Below are positions 1 through 11,797 of a DNA stretch of 64,000 nucleotides, piece by piece. The number at the start of each line of letters is the position of its first letter. Position 1 is the stretch's first letter. Made by a program: the position numbers and the translations under genes. The stretch spans positions 744,001 to 808,000 of the forward strand of contig JAACJM010000005.1 of assembly GCA_013368315.1 (NCBI GenBank). Direction: 5' to 3'. Source of the stretch: Tetrapyrgos nigripes (lineage: Eukaryota; Basidiomycota; Agaricomycetes; Agaricales; Campanellaceae). Under the pieces are notes generated by a model. The model made no database searches and was not told the DNA's origin. It saw nothing but the letters and a program-made list of their open reading frames with translations.

Positions 1-3000
1 ATGGCACATCCCATTCTGGATGGTAAGAATTAATTCTCTCTCAATACTTGGTGGTGTTTCTGACCTACATATATACAGGCACTCCCTGTGATCAAAACGG
101 TTACAATCTACCCGAAAACAGCCTACCGGCTCCTGTCGTCAACGACAACGAATTCGATGACTGGGCGCCATTCCAGAATGCAACAGAGTTCAAGTTGGCA
201 GAGTTTTTGTACCACAAAGTCCAGATGTCTGCAGGTGACATCGATACCCTCTCGCAACTCATCTCCGAGCTCATGGCCCCTGAACGATCAGACAATGTCC
301 CTTTCCATAATCACCGGGAGATGTATGGTCTTATTGATGCCATCCGTCAAGGTGAGATCCAATGGGAGAGTTTTACTGTCAAGTTCAATGGTGACTTACC
401 AGAGGATCAGAGCCCATTGCCAGCATGGAAACAGCAGGAGTATCAATTCTGGTTTCTGGATCCACTTGCCATCATGGAGCAAATGTTGGCAAATCCGAGT
501 TTTAAGACCGAGATGGACGTTTCGCCCAAAAGACTGTTCAAGAATGGGAAGCGACTGTACCGGGATTTGATGACAGGTAATTGGGCATGGACTCAGTGTG
601 TATGTATTTCTCCTTCTGTCCATTTTCATTAAGGGCTAACTCCACTTCATAGGACGAGATCGCGGAAGATGAAAGTACTCACGGTGCCATGTTCTGTCCA
701 GTAATCCTCGGCAGTGACAAAACGACTGTATCAGTTGCGACTGGGCAAAGCGACTACTACCCACTGTATATTTCCCTTGGAAACGTCCATTCCTCAGTCA
801 GACGTGCACATCGAAATGCCGTAGCCCTGCTCGGTTTTCTTGCAATCCCTAAAAGTGAGTAGTTCATTATTATACATTATTCAAGTTTCCTTACACATTG
901 TCACTTCTAGCTTCACAAGACCATGCCGGTGGTGCTGATTTTCGGAAATTTCGCTGACAGCTATTCCACACATCCCTCGAGCATGTTCTTTCTAGTCTAA
1001 AACCCTACATGACATCTCCGAAAGTCACAAAATGCGCAGACGGCCACTACCGACGTGTTATCTACGGTCTGGGTCCTTATATCGCTGACTATCCAGAGCA
1101 AGCGCTGCTAGCCTGTATAGTACAGGGTTGGTGTCCAAGGTACAACATCTTTCTCTATTATCCGTATAAATACTGATGATAAATGATAAAGATGTACTGC
1201 TCCACCAGATGATCTTGACTTGGTGCCCGGAAGGAGAAGTCATGAGCATACAGACTCATTGTTTGCTGGTGAGGGATGCTCTCTAAAGGAGTTGTGGGAT
1301 GATTATGGAATTGTCGCCGACCTTCAGGTGCATTCTCATCTGCTATTATTACCCCTTACAAATTGATGAAGTCCTCCCATAGCCTTTCACTCGTTCTTTC
1401 CCTCGGGCAGACATACATGAGTTGTTATCACCCGACCTCCTTCATCAAATAATCAAGGGCACCTTCAAGGACCATCTTGTAGATTGGGTCTTTGAGTACA
1501 TTGATGCGACATACTCAAAGCAAGAGGCAAGCCAGCGTAAGGCTGATATTGACAGAAGGTCCGTTTATGAGCTCCACTATAGGCTCAATGTCTTGATGAT
1601 ATTTTCTTCTAGAATCTCAATCACATCACCTTACGCAGGTCTTCGTCAGTTTCACGAGGGCCGTGGGTTTAAGCAATGGACCGGAGATGATTCAAAAGGG
1701 CTGATGAAGGTGAGTAATAGTCTTTCTTTTAGCGAGTCTCATCTCATTGTATCACATAAGATTTTCCTTCCAGCAATTGTCGGCCATGTCCCACCACAGA
1801 TGGTCAGGGCTGTAGCTGACTTCATGGAGTTCTGCTACCTCGTTAGGCGCAGGGTCATTGATGAAGACGCTCTCAATGCTATTGATGACACTGTTTCTCG
1901 CTTCCATCGCAATCGGGAAATCTTCAGGACCAGCGGTATACGTCCTGACGGCTTTTCCTTACCTCGCCAGCATTCCATGATACACTATTGACCGCTTATC
2001 CAGCAGTTTGGGGCTCCTAATGGGCTTTGCTCATCAATCATGGAGTCCAAACACATCAAGGCCGTCAAAGGTCCCTGGCGCCGCTCCAGCCGCAACAAAC
2101 CTCTTGGTCAGATGCTCCTCACAAATCAACGCTTGGACAAGCTAGCAGCATATCGCGTCGATCTCAAGTCAAGAGACAAACTCCAACCACCCAAAGGCTA
2201 CCTCAAGAGGATACAAGACTCTTTACCGCCCCCACTACCCCCTGACAACGGAGATAATGAAGATGAAGGGCCAGTTGATGAACCATTTTCTCAGGGAGAC
2301 GTGAAATTATCCAAGCGTGCTGGTGAGTTGTTTTGCAGAGCCTTATACTACTATACTAAAATGAATCTCATCTAGCTAAAGGAGTTCCGAGAACCCTGAC
2401 GGATCTGGCTGTGTATGTCTCGCAGCCTTCCCTTCCTGTTTTGATACGACATTTTCTGTACAACCAACGCTACCCGGATGCACCCCTTGGCCAACAAGGA
2501 TGTGACGTGCCCATCGACCAGTGTCCCAACTTCCTTGATGACCATCCGGTCTATCTCCATAACTTGGCCCAAGCTACCTTTTTTGCTCCCAGTGACATGT
2601 CCGGTCTAGGTGGAATGCGTCGTGAATGGCTTCGAGCTGTCAAATCTTGGTTCAGGGGTGCTGCACGTTACGACTGTGTTTTTATGGAAGGGGATACATT
2701 AGAGGATGGTTTCTCAGGCCTACTTGTAGGCCGAGTCTTCATGTTTTTCCGGTTCTCCTTTGAAGGTCGAGTCTATCCCTGTGCTCTTATCCATTGGTTC
2801 TCAACTATTGGAAATGGGCCTTGTGATCTGACTGGCCTGTGGATGGTCCAACCGGACTTCGACCAGGAGGGAAATCCTAACCTTGAGGTTATTCACCTCG
2901 ACTGTATTTACAGGGGTGCTCATTTGATTGGCATTACAGGCAATACTCATTTGCCGGCTACCGGGATTGCAGCCAGTGATTCTTTGGATGCCTATGAGGC

Positions 3001-3052
3001 TTTTTATGTTAACAAGTACATAGATTATCATGCGCATGAGATAGCTTTTTGA
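1..3052 (+). pseudogene. Plavaka-type (CACTA-like) transposase, 5' end outside window, two internal stops
   Basis: The likely exons are 1-22, 79-599, 653-854, 911-1139, 1192-1327, 1383-1558, 1613-1709, 1761-2322 and 2376-3052, all with GT-AG introns. The spliced reading matches Plavaka-family transposases of Agaricomycetes: DDWAPFQNATEFKLA near the start, GSDKTTVSVATGQSDYYPLY, FKQWTGDDSKGLMK, FGAPNGLCSSI, and the conserved C-terminus YVNKYIDYHAHEIAF. Such proteins catalyse cut-and-paste transposition of CACTA-like elements. The first ATG at position 1 is probably internal, because family members have an upstream zinc-finger region. Two in-frame TGA codons occur at 955-957 (FRKFR*QLFH) and 1989-1991 (MIHY*PLIQ). 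Neither can be spliced out in frame, so the gene is broken. The family consensus appears to have arginine at both sites, which fits CGA-to-TGA changes. No terminal inverted repeat could be identified downstream. Confidence 0.85.
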
Positions 3053-3223
3053 TAGTTTGTGACTGCGTGTACACTGTATGTAGTAAACAAAATTCCCATA
3101 GTCCGAGTCAAAGCCCGAGTCAGTGCCTGAGACGTAGTAGGGATTAAGTAATCAAGGCTTCCTGGTGACGACAACAACTATTAAAATTTTTCTTTGTCGT
3201 TCTGTGTCTCCTTCTGTCTACTC
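3053..3223. other. Intergenic, no gene seen
   Basis: This is the short 3' flank of the Plavaka-type gene up to the start codon of the next host gene. It holds a few direct CCGAGTCA-like repeats near 3100-3125. No open frame or clear transposon end was found. Confidence 0.4.
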
Positions 3224-3340
3224 ATGAAACGAGAGGCTGAGCTCGTTGAGCCTCGGACACCCAAGAGGCAAAACACCTTGTAAGCTTTACCCTCGTTATA
3301 CATACTTGTCTCAAACTTGTCTACTCTTTGCTGGTTGCGA

Positions 3341-6300
3341 CAGTGTTCCACTTAAGGGCCTTAAATCAAGGTTCCGAAATCCTTAAGGGTTACTTAAGGT
3401 TAAGGGGGTTCTTAAGGAGTATGAATTAAGGGCTTAAGGCCAAATTTTTCGAAAAATTTCAGTGAGGCACTAGACTACTGTGGTACGTACTCTTCTTCCG
3501 AATCAATTTCTATAGCACCATCATCGGGAATTTCATCTTCCTGCGCATCAGCCAAAGCCTCCATCAGCACTGCTTCCTCATTCATAACGTTGCGAGAAGG
3601 TCTTGGACGGCGATCAGGTGGTAAGCCACTGAATAGTATCTGTAATGAAATCGGAGAAGGCTTCCTGATAGCGGGAAGTGAGCCAACGAGTCGGTGAATA
3701 CGAGGAAATTGTGAGAAGTCTTCATCCAACTCTATGCCATTGCCATCATCATCCTCTTCAGCTGCTTGGCGGGCATCAGAAATCCATTTTGCCATCTCTG
3801 TGCACCAACCTGCTTCCGTCAAAACAAGAGCTCGGCCACGTTCAGTCTCATCTTCATCAGCCATGTCTTCTAGAAGATCCCGGTATCTCGGAACTGCCAA
3901 GAGCTTTTCGATGGCGTTGTCTTTGTGATTAGCCCGTTTGCCACACTTCTTAAGCAAGCCAAGTTGAGAATTTTCAGCACGTAAATCAGCGCCAACCTGG
4001 AAATCAGTGATCGTAAGTTGTAAGCTTATGCTCAATCCATAATTCCTACTTACCATATGATATTTCTCCAGTTTTGCAAGACTGAGTCGACTTTTCCGTG
4101 GCGATTGAAGAAACTTTGCACTTGAGAATGAGCGCTCACAACCCGCTGTGTTGATGACAATCTTGAATACTTTGATAGCAAAATTTGCGAGCTCAGTCAC
4201 TTCAGGAGTGCCTAACAGAGCCTTCCATGCCGCAATAGGATCCTCTCCCTATGTATGAATTATTTAATACCTGTGAAATGAAAAAAATAGACAATAAAAG
4301 ATTTACCATGGTGTCCTTGAACTGGTCCTTGTGTGCGTCGAAATCTGCAAAGCATCCAGTGCATGACAGATATTGATATACAGCTGATTGGACTTGTCTC
4401 TCCTTTTCCCTGCGCATTTCGGCGGTATCTGTGTTATCAGGGCGGAGATTCATGCGACGATAAAGCTACAGAACATGAAATTGTTATTAAATTGCGTAGA
4501 CATCGACAGGAAAGTTAAAAGCACACACCCATACAATCATGTTTGCCACTTTAAAATGATTCATACCTGCACTTGGACCGAAGCGAGACAGACCCTCCCA
4601 AAAGTTCAGAATGAGTGCGCAAAGAAAGACTGGCTGATCCGAGTCTTTCCATCGCTTTTCTATTCTCTTAACCATTTCACCAGACAGCTCAGGTTCAACG
4701 TGGTCCGCAAAATGCAAGTAGATACCTAGTATAGCCAATCTGAGTCAGAATGGGTAGCATTAGAAAAGCATAAGTATTCACCGGCAATGCTCAAAAGAAC
4801 TTGGTCAGGACGAGTGGAATCCTTCTGATTAATATTTGTCCCAAAGCAAATGGGCTCAATGTCTCCAATCACCGTCTCTAGCCCACTCCAGAATGAATAT
4901 GGGCGATCATGTCCATCTGCAATCAGATCGCAAGCTCGTACTGCCTCCGCTCTCAAATTTTCGGCCTCTGCACCCTTGGCTGCACCAACTTGGGCAGTGA
5001 TGATAGCACTACGAGATTGCATAACAGCGAGTTGTAGAGGCTCTTTTACATCACTGAGGCGGATAAAAGCCACACAATGAGTAGTCCAACGGGTGAGATT
5101 GGCAACAAGATATGCCAGAATAACAATGTACCCAAGGCGGTCCTGACTTATCTGACTCTGCGATGCATCGAAGATCTTTCTAACCTTTCCACGGTTGTTA
5201 AGCCAACCAATCAGAAAGGTGGCTTCTTCAGCAATTATTGCGCCGAACTCGTAGACCTTAAAATAGTCTCCCAGTATCAATTGGAACTAAATAGGTGTTA
5301 AGAAGGATCGAATAGAAGGCATTTCGAATTAACTTACTTGATGAGCCCAACACGAGGGAACAATAAGCCAGGGTCTTTTCCTCCCAAGAATAACTCGGCC
5401 CTTTTTACTGCCACCATCTGCATCCGTAACGAGATACAGCACAACGCAGCCGTATTTCTCCTCAACCTCGTCTATCATCTTTTCAAACTCTTGCGACTGG
5501 GCTTCACCATCCTTGTTCAGCGCGGTAACTTCGTTAAATTTGATGGTAAATGCCTGCGAAATGAAGTTTAAACCTTGCGGTGTTCACACGGGAGCTGTTT
5601 CAACACAAACCTTATTGTCAAGATTGACACACACAGCCGTGACAGAATCCTTTCTGATGTTCTTCCACTGGTCCGTTCTAGAGGGGAGGTAAGTAAACTT
5701 CCATTTTGCCTCTTAAAAAGGGGAGATGCTCACGAAATCCCCAGGTCTTGACCTTTCATCAAATCCTCCAACTTTGCGTTGACATTTGATGCAGCCTCGT
5801 TAAGCAAGGACCCACCCAGTACTCGAGCAGTGGGCATAATCTCTACCGACTCTTTTCGTAGCATTTTCAGCAACTTCAGCATCTCTGGATCCTCAAACAA
5901 TCCTTCCTTCGACTTTGATGACACTACAGCACGCAATGCCTGCATTTTTACTGCCTTGGCCTCTTCTTTACCGAATGGCATATCTAATGCATTGTACACC
6001 TTTAGGCCTGACTGTTTTAGCTTCTTGGGAGGGGGTAGTGAGGACTGTGACTGTGTGTTGGGACTTTGGGATTCGGAATCGTTAGATATGGCATGTTTTA
6101 ATGCAGTGGTGCGTTTGGTCTTCGTTCCCTCCATTTTGGTAATGCCGAGTTTCCTCTCCTTGGACCGGGAATGTGAGTAATCCAGCAGTTTTTCTCCCCA
6201 CGAACGCTTTTCGTTGCTTGAAGAGCTAAAAGCCAGTCTTAGTAGGATTTGTCCAATAATCAACATTGTCGTGACTTACCTGCACTGTGTGCTTCCTCCT

Positions 6301-6715
6301 GCTTTCTCAATTTTGTACCATCATCCTCATTCCGAATACTGTTCTCAAGTTCCTGCTTCCCTTCGTTAAGCCGGTGTTGGACACAGCCCTTGCAATAGGT
6401 TTCGTACTGAGAGGAGTTTTGAAGTTCTCCTTTATGGAAGTAGTTCCACAACGGATTGGTGCTCGAGGACATTTGTCGGATGTGATGTGTACGGGCAGGG
6501 CGGGCAACACGTTATAGTTTTTGTCGTACGATTTTACGCTTTTGCTTACGGACCATGGTGCTATCTATTTATTACAAACTCTCTATGTTAGCCGAACTTA
6601 AGCCCTTAAAATGTGCGTAAGGCCTTAAGACGAGTCAGGAAAATTGTTAAGACTTAGAGTTAAGGGGGGTAAGCCCTTAAGCTGCTTAAGGGCTTACCCC
6701 TTAAGTGGAACACTG
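3341..6715 (-). mobile_element. hAT element with 8-bp TSD, near complete
   Basis: The element begins CAGTGTTCCACTTAAGGG and ends with the inverse CCCTTAAGTGGAACACTG. It is flanked by a perfect 8-bp target duplication, ggttgcga, at 3333-3340 and 6716-6723. TTAAGG motifs are repeated in both subterminal regions, as expected for transposase-binding sites. It is 3375 bp long and encodes a hAT transposase on the minus strand. It sits in the first intron of the coiled-coil host gene. The perfect duplication and largely intact coding exons suggest a fairly recent insertion. Confidence 0.93.
3475..6472 (-). CDS. hAT transposase, multi-exon
   Basis: Exons on the minus strand reconstruct a hAT transposase. 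Exon 1 (from 6472) has a BED-like zinc-finger motif (NPLWNYFHKG, YCKGCVQH). A helical, proline-rich region follows at 5730-6240. The catalytic core contains LVTDADGGSKKGR and RPWLIVPSCWAHQ around 5340-5560. Next come RWTTHCVAFIRL (near 5070-5110), RWKDSDQPVFLCALILN (near 4600-4660), and the C-terminal dimerisation region INTAGCERSFSSAK with KSRLSLAKLEKYHM (4055-4165). An acidic tail ends at 3475. Introns are short GT-AG. The junction between exon 1 and exon 2 (donor near 6279, acceptor near 6229) does not keep the frame in my reading, so a single-base frameshift or another splice is possible. Otherwise no stop was found. Confidence 0.8.
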
Positions 6716-7050
6716 GGTTGCGAAGAGTTATAGAGTCCTCGCAGTCCCCAGAGGTGCTTGTGCATAGCACACCTTGTAAAGCAGAGCCACGACATTCTCC
6801 TGATGTCTTTTCCAGGACCGAAGAAATTTATCTACTGCGCAAGATTTTGTTCTATTACGAGGCCCTTTTAAGGGTCTCGTTCTTATAACACGCCGTTTGC
6901 AGCGGTGGCTATGCGAAGTCGGTATACCGGCATTTTCCGCCAGACGCGGTCCAGACTCCAGACCTCAGTACTCAGTTTCGATTGGCTTCGGCATCTCTCA
7001 TCCGATGCTGTGCACGTCATGACGTGGCCTTGTCTGCTCTCATCCCCAAC

Positions 7051-7650
7051 TAGGGCTGCACGCCGTACCGTAATCGTACGGTTTGTACGGGTAGCGTATG
7101 ATAGTACGGGCCCGTACTGTATAGGGCATTTGACCTAATTGGTACAGCCGTATTTGGTACTGCCGTTGTACGGGTTTGTACGGGTACGGGTTCGGTAATG
7201 CCTCGGCCAATAAATTGCTCACCTTTTTTGCTGAATTCTTGCCCAGAAGCGTCAACTGCTATCCAAAACCATCCAATTCCATACCGAATTCAAGCTTGCC
7301 ACCCTCATCTGGATGAATTTGTGCCAAAATGGTGGTCAAAGCAAGGGTAATGACCACTTACTTAGATGTCGCAAAGACTAAAAAGGTAAGCAAACCACCT
7401 ACAGACGACCAGTAACATGTACTTACTGTCTGATATGGATGGAGACGTCCCATACGATGGCAGAAGAGGTGCTAGAGGCCCTCACTTCATGACAATAGTG
7501 AGTAAAATATATATTCTACACCGTAAACCCGTACTGACCGTAATACTGCCGTACCCATACCCGTACCATACCGTATACGATTTTTTCAACCAGTATTGAC
7601 CCAGTACAAAATACGGGCGTACCAGTAATACTGGACGGTGCGCAGCCCTA
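7051..7650. mobile_element. hAT-type MITE, 600 bp, GTACGG-rich ends
   Basis: Terminal repeats are TAGGGCTGCACGCCGTAC and, inverted, TAGGGCTGCGCACCGTCC. They are bracketed by a perfect 8-bp duplication tccccaac at 7043-7050 and 7651-7658. Both ends are packed with GTACGG/CCGTAC units in both orientations. No transposase is encoded. The same subterminal motif and a TAGGGCTTTGCACCGTAC end occur at the 3' end of the hAT remnant at 48898, so both probably belong to one family. Confidence 0.92.
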
Positions 7651-7658
7651 TCCCCAAC

Positions 7659-8169
7659 GCTCATCAGCTTTTCAATGCGACAACACCTCTTCGCTATGCT
7701 CGCCATACTTTTGGCTCTCTTTATCTCAGTTCCTACTCCTCAGCCCATTATCTCAACGTGTCTGCCGATCTCAAAAACTGAACACAATACAGCATCAAGG
7801 AATTCGTGCTTCGATAACCCTCGCTCAGCGCTGGACTCTGGTGCTCCCTACAGTTTTCAGTTCGCGATATTGGATATCGATGGGTATAGGTGCGTCGTTT
7901 GTTGTGTATCGCAGCTGCGCACTAACTAATATGGGTGGCAGCTCCGCTACATCTCGGATTACGCACTTGGACAGTTTGCCATATACTCCTGCCTTCAAGG
8001 TATTACAATTTTCGGTCTTGGAACTCAACGGATACTGGTGCATTGTTGCGTAGCTCGCTTTGCTTTCGCCAGCTCATTACAATCTCATCCCTAGTAACGG
8101 TATACCGTTCTCATCGTCTTCGGTTACAATCCTGGATACCCTCAGTGACTCCTGTGAACGTTTCTCCCC
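7659..8169 (+). other. 5' non-coding part of Helitron 1
   Basis: This stretch lies between the nested MITE and the Helitron open reading frame. No family was recognised in its short frames. It contains a poor direct repeat (7855-7930 versus 8006-8060) and probably serves as leader/promoter of the Helitron. Confidence 0.35.
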
Positions 8170-8224
8170 TTGCAATCCGGTTCCTACATTGTCTTCCTGC
8201 TCGCCCGAACACGGACTATGCCCC

Positions 8225-8308
8225 TGGAAATTGATTTGCCCGTGGAAATTGATTTGCTCATGGAAATTGATTTGCTCATGGAAATTTACTATCCTATGGA
8301 AATTAATT
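8225..8308 (+). repeat. 18-bp tandem repeat, about 4.7 units
   Basis: Units start with tggaaattgattt and repeat every 18 bases (8225, 8243, 8261, 8279, 8297), with drift in the last two. Translated, they give a repeated MEIDLL-like unit near the start of the Helitron frame. They may be non-functional leader sequence that happens to be open. Confidence 0.8.
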
Positions 8309-11300
8309 TATTTTGTTCTCTTCGTGATCTCGAGTGGGAACTATATGCGATTTGTCGAAATATGATCTATATGTTTGAAAAAATCACTTCATCACGATGC
8401 ATCAAGCAGTCTATTACTCTGATCCACATGGTGCAGCCTACAAGACCAATCCACTCGTTCTCGCTACTTTCTTTTGCAATGTCAGCTACAACCAGAATAC
8501 CAAATGAAGCAAGCAAATATGTTTGGCATGCTATCACTGAGCAGTATACCTTGTACAGCGTAACGTGCTCCTGCAATGTTTCTCTAGCAATGTGTCTTCT
8601 CGATGTATATCCGGAGGTACTACACATCCGACTTTCGCTTTTTCGTAGTTTCATGTATTGTCATGACTATCGGGCACTAATGTCCGTAGCCTTTTATCAC
8701 CGCCGCAATTTCCTGCATGCTCTCTGCAGCTCTTCCTTGTCTATGCTACATCCTCCCCCTAAAATGATTATGTTCAACAACAATCTTGATGGAGTCACAA
8801 AATGGACCACTCATGCTCTTACGATGAATATGACTGATAAAATCTATCGGTTCTTTGTAACAATACATGATCGTTCTCAACGTCTTATCCTGCTGTTTCT
8901 CCTGAGTCATCAAGTAACATCACATCTGCTGACACACCCAAAATGCTCTGGATTTGCTTTGAAGGGTGGGGCATGCGTAGCAAAAACGACTTTCAATTAT
9001 TACCAGCTGAAGGACTATCTAGTGGCAGAAACTTCAATTGTAAATCCAGAATCAGTGATGTTCCGGTTCAAGGAAGTTCAAGATTGTGAAGAGCATAATG
9101 TTCAAAACGTGGTGCCTAACCTTTTATATACTGACATACCTCTTTCTAAGCTTGTTCCCATGTTGAACTGCAAAACTTTGCAGAAACTTGCCAGGCAACA
9201 CAAAATCAAAATTGGTTGGAACCTCAAACTCAATGAAATTGCTGCTCTATGCAGTCTTCATAAATGTGCTAATGATTGTAAGCAATATATATCTGTCTTT
9301 GAGCCCTTGAGCACTGTACAAGTCAAAACAGACTTTTTTCCTCCCAAGCCAAACCAGCCAGAATTCATTAAAAAAATCATTGAAAGTTGGACTGAAGATT
9401 TCCATTCTAATAATATAGAAGAGGCTGGTTGTGCTGTCTGTGGTCAACTGAAACCTCGATCAGATTTGAATCCATTGAAATCAGTGTCTGGTTTTCTACA
9501 AGTACTGTGCACATCTGGAGTGACCCAATCTGAAAGAAAATCTTCAAGTGAAAAAATTACTGAGATCAGTAGCCCAGTAATCGATAAGAATTGTGATAAA
9601 GTATGCTCTGAGTGTCGACGCGCTTTATTGAATGGCAAAGTACCACGTATCTCACTGGCCCGAGGACTCTAGCTTGGTGATGTTCCTTCTGAGTTGAAAG
9701 ATTTGAATTTTGTGGAGCGGCTTCTGATTCAAAAAATTAGGACTAATTGCTGTTTTGTAAGAGTGTCTTCTGGAACACGCAAAATGATATCTCACGTCAT
9801 AGCTTTTGATTCACCAGTGACCAAAGTGTATGATATCCTACCACCCCCGCCTGATGAATTAGATGAAGTTCTTGCAATCATGTTTACAGGGCCTTGTAAA
9901 CCAACTGAAAAGGATTACCAGAGGACTCCAATGCTGGTACGTCGCAGATATGTTTACAATGCATTAACATGGTTAAAGTTAAACCATCCCGCGTATCATG
10001 ATCTAAATATCTCTATGGAAAATCTTAATATGTACGCTGAAAATATACCTCCAGTATCAGTAGAATGGAAGCCTACAGACAATGAAGGAAACCGAATCCC
10101 AGAAGGAACAAGTGTACATGACAATGAGCCTGAGATTGGGACTGAACAGGGTGAAGTTCCTTTTGTTGTACATGGACTGACAGGTGAAAACCTTCAAAAT
10201 GAGACAGTAGAATCACAAAAGGCAAAAGCCTTAGCTCATTTGAATGCACAAGGCAAATTCTTGGCTGTAGGCCACAGCAAGGAGAGCTCAACAATATTCA
10301 AGAATCCTAAACTTTATCCATCAAATTTTCCATGGCTTTTCCCTTATGGATTAGGAGGTTTTGGAATGAACAATATCCTGAAGTTCGGAGAAAAGGCTCA
10401 CAAAAAGTTTTTACTCAATTATCATGATAAACAATTTCAGACTGACATCACCTTTCCATTTGTTGCATTCAGCCATGAGCAAATTAAAGCAGCAACTTCT
10501 AATGGCTTTGCAATGACTGAGCTTCAATCATTTCCAGCCATTGCTGACCGGATACTTAATATCAACCATACTGTACTCACAAATATCATTCAAAGGCTTG
10601 AAAGAGGAGAGATGGTACGTCCTGAAACTGAAGAAGAAAAAGCTTGCTTCTCTATAATTCAAGATCTAGATCACGTAGGTGGTGGTGTGAAAGGTTCTAT
10701 GGCTAGTAAAAAATATCTCAGAAATGAGCTGTGGTCTCTAATTGCTTACTTAGGTGCACCATCATGGTATATTACCTTTGCTCCTTCAGACACAACCCAT
10801 CCACTGTGTTTATATTATGCTGGTACTCATGAAAAATTCCAGCCAAATCTCAAATTACCTGATGATGATAGAACCAGACAAGTAATAAGAAATCCTGTCT
10901 CCAGTGCTAAATTTTTTGATTTCATGGTAAGAATGTTTTTAAAGCATATTCTTGGAGTAGACAGTGGTCATGATGGGCTATTTGGCAAAACAAGTGCCTA
11001 TTATGGGACTGTTGAACAGCAAGGCAGGCTGACACTTCATTTACATATGCTTCTCTGGATTGCTTTTTCAAGGTCTCCACAAGAAATCAGAGATGCAATC
11101 TTAGACCCTAACAGTGACTTTCAAAAGAAAATTGTTGAATATCTTGAAAGTGTACATACTGGTAATTTCATGACAGGAGATCAGGAGAGTGTACAGGAAA
11201 CAGTCAAGTTGAGAACTGAATCAGAAGATTATGTTAACCCTGTTTACTCTCTTCCATCAGCCCCTCCAAATTGCACAGCGCATAAATGTAATAATAAAGA

Positions 11301-11312
11301 GCAGTGTGATGT

Positions 11313-11797
11313 TGTCATGAATCCCTTCATGCCTTCGCTTCTAGACCCTGTTCTTTGTTCTCCTTTCATCATTCTTCTCCCTTCCATCATTCTTCGCTTC
11401 TCTGGTTCTAGATCATGTTCCTTGTACCTATGGCTTCCATCTTCTTTGATGCATCATTTATCTGATTGACAGATCATATCTGTACCTGTTACACATATTG
11501 ACATCACTTAGATACCTGATTATCATTCCTTGATTGTTTCCATCAGTACCTGCTGATCTAATCTTGTTCTCCTTCGCACTTTTGTATATATACTCCAGGG
11601 CTTTGTAGATAGTTCCTCAGTCTGTCCACTTCTGTCCCTCTGATCCATACTGCTCAGCATTGTCCTCAGTACTATGTAGACTCTGGCCCAGTACTGGCTT
11701 ACTCATCTATACCATCTATTTGCCTTATTGCTTCGTCTTTGGTTCCTGTGTGGTGGCTTGAGAGGCATCCAGTCCCTATCTGAACCTGTTCTTGACA
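11313..11797. mobile_element. Solo LTR, 485 bp, inside the Helitron Rep gene
   Basis: The insert starts TGTCA and ends TGACA, the usual TG...CA retroviral-type termini, and is flanked by a 5-bp duplication gatgt at 11308-11312 and 11798-11802. A TATA-like tgtatatatact lies at about 11583-11594. Excision restores a continuous reading frame between the Rep domain and the part beginning CVSTEQWWDKYK. No internal retrotransposon coding sequence is present, so it arose by LTR-LTR recombination. The parent family cannot be named from the LTR alone. Confidence 0.93.

Noticed and set aside
911..960. Extended intron that would remove the TGA at 955-957 of the Plavaka-type gene
   Set aside because: Using the acceptor at 959-960 gives the wrong phase with the upstream exon and removes conserved residues.
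8350..8900. N-terminal extension of the Helitron ORF as a separate domain
   Set aside because: The frame is open but shows no recognisable motif; family sequence only starts near 8930, so I do not claim a domain here.
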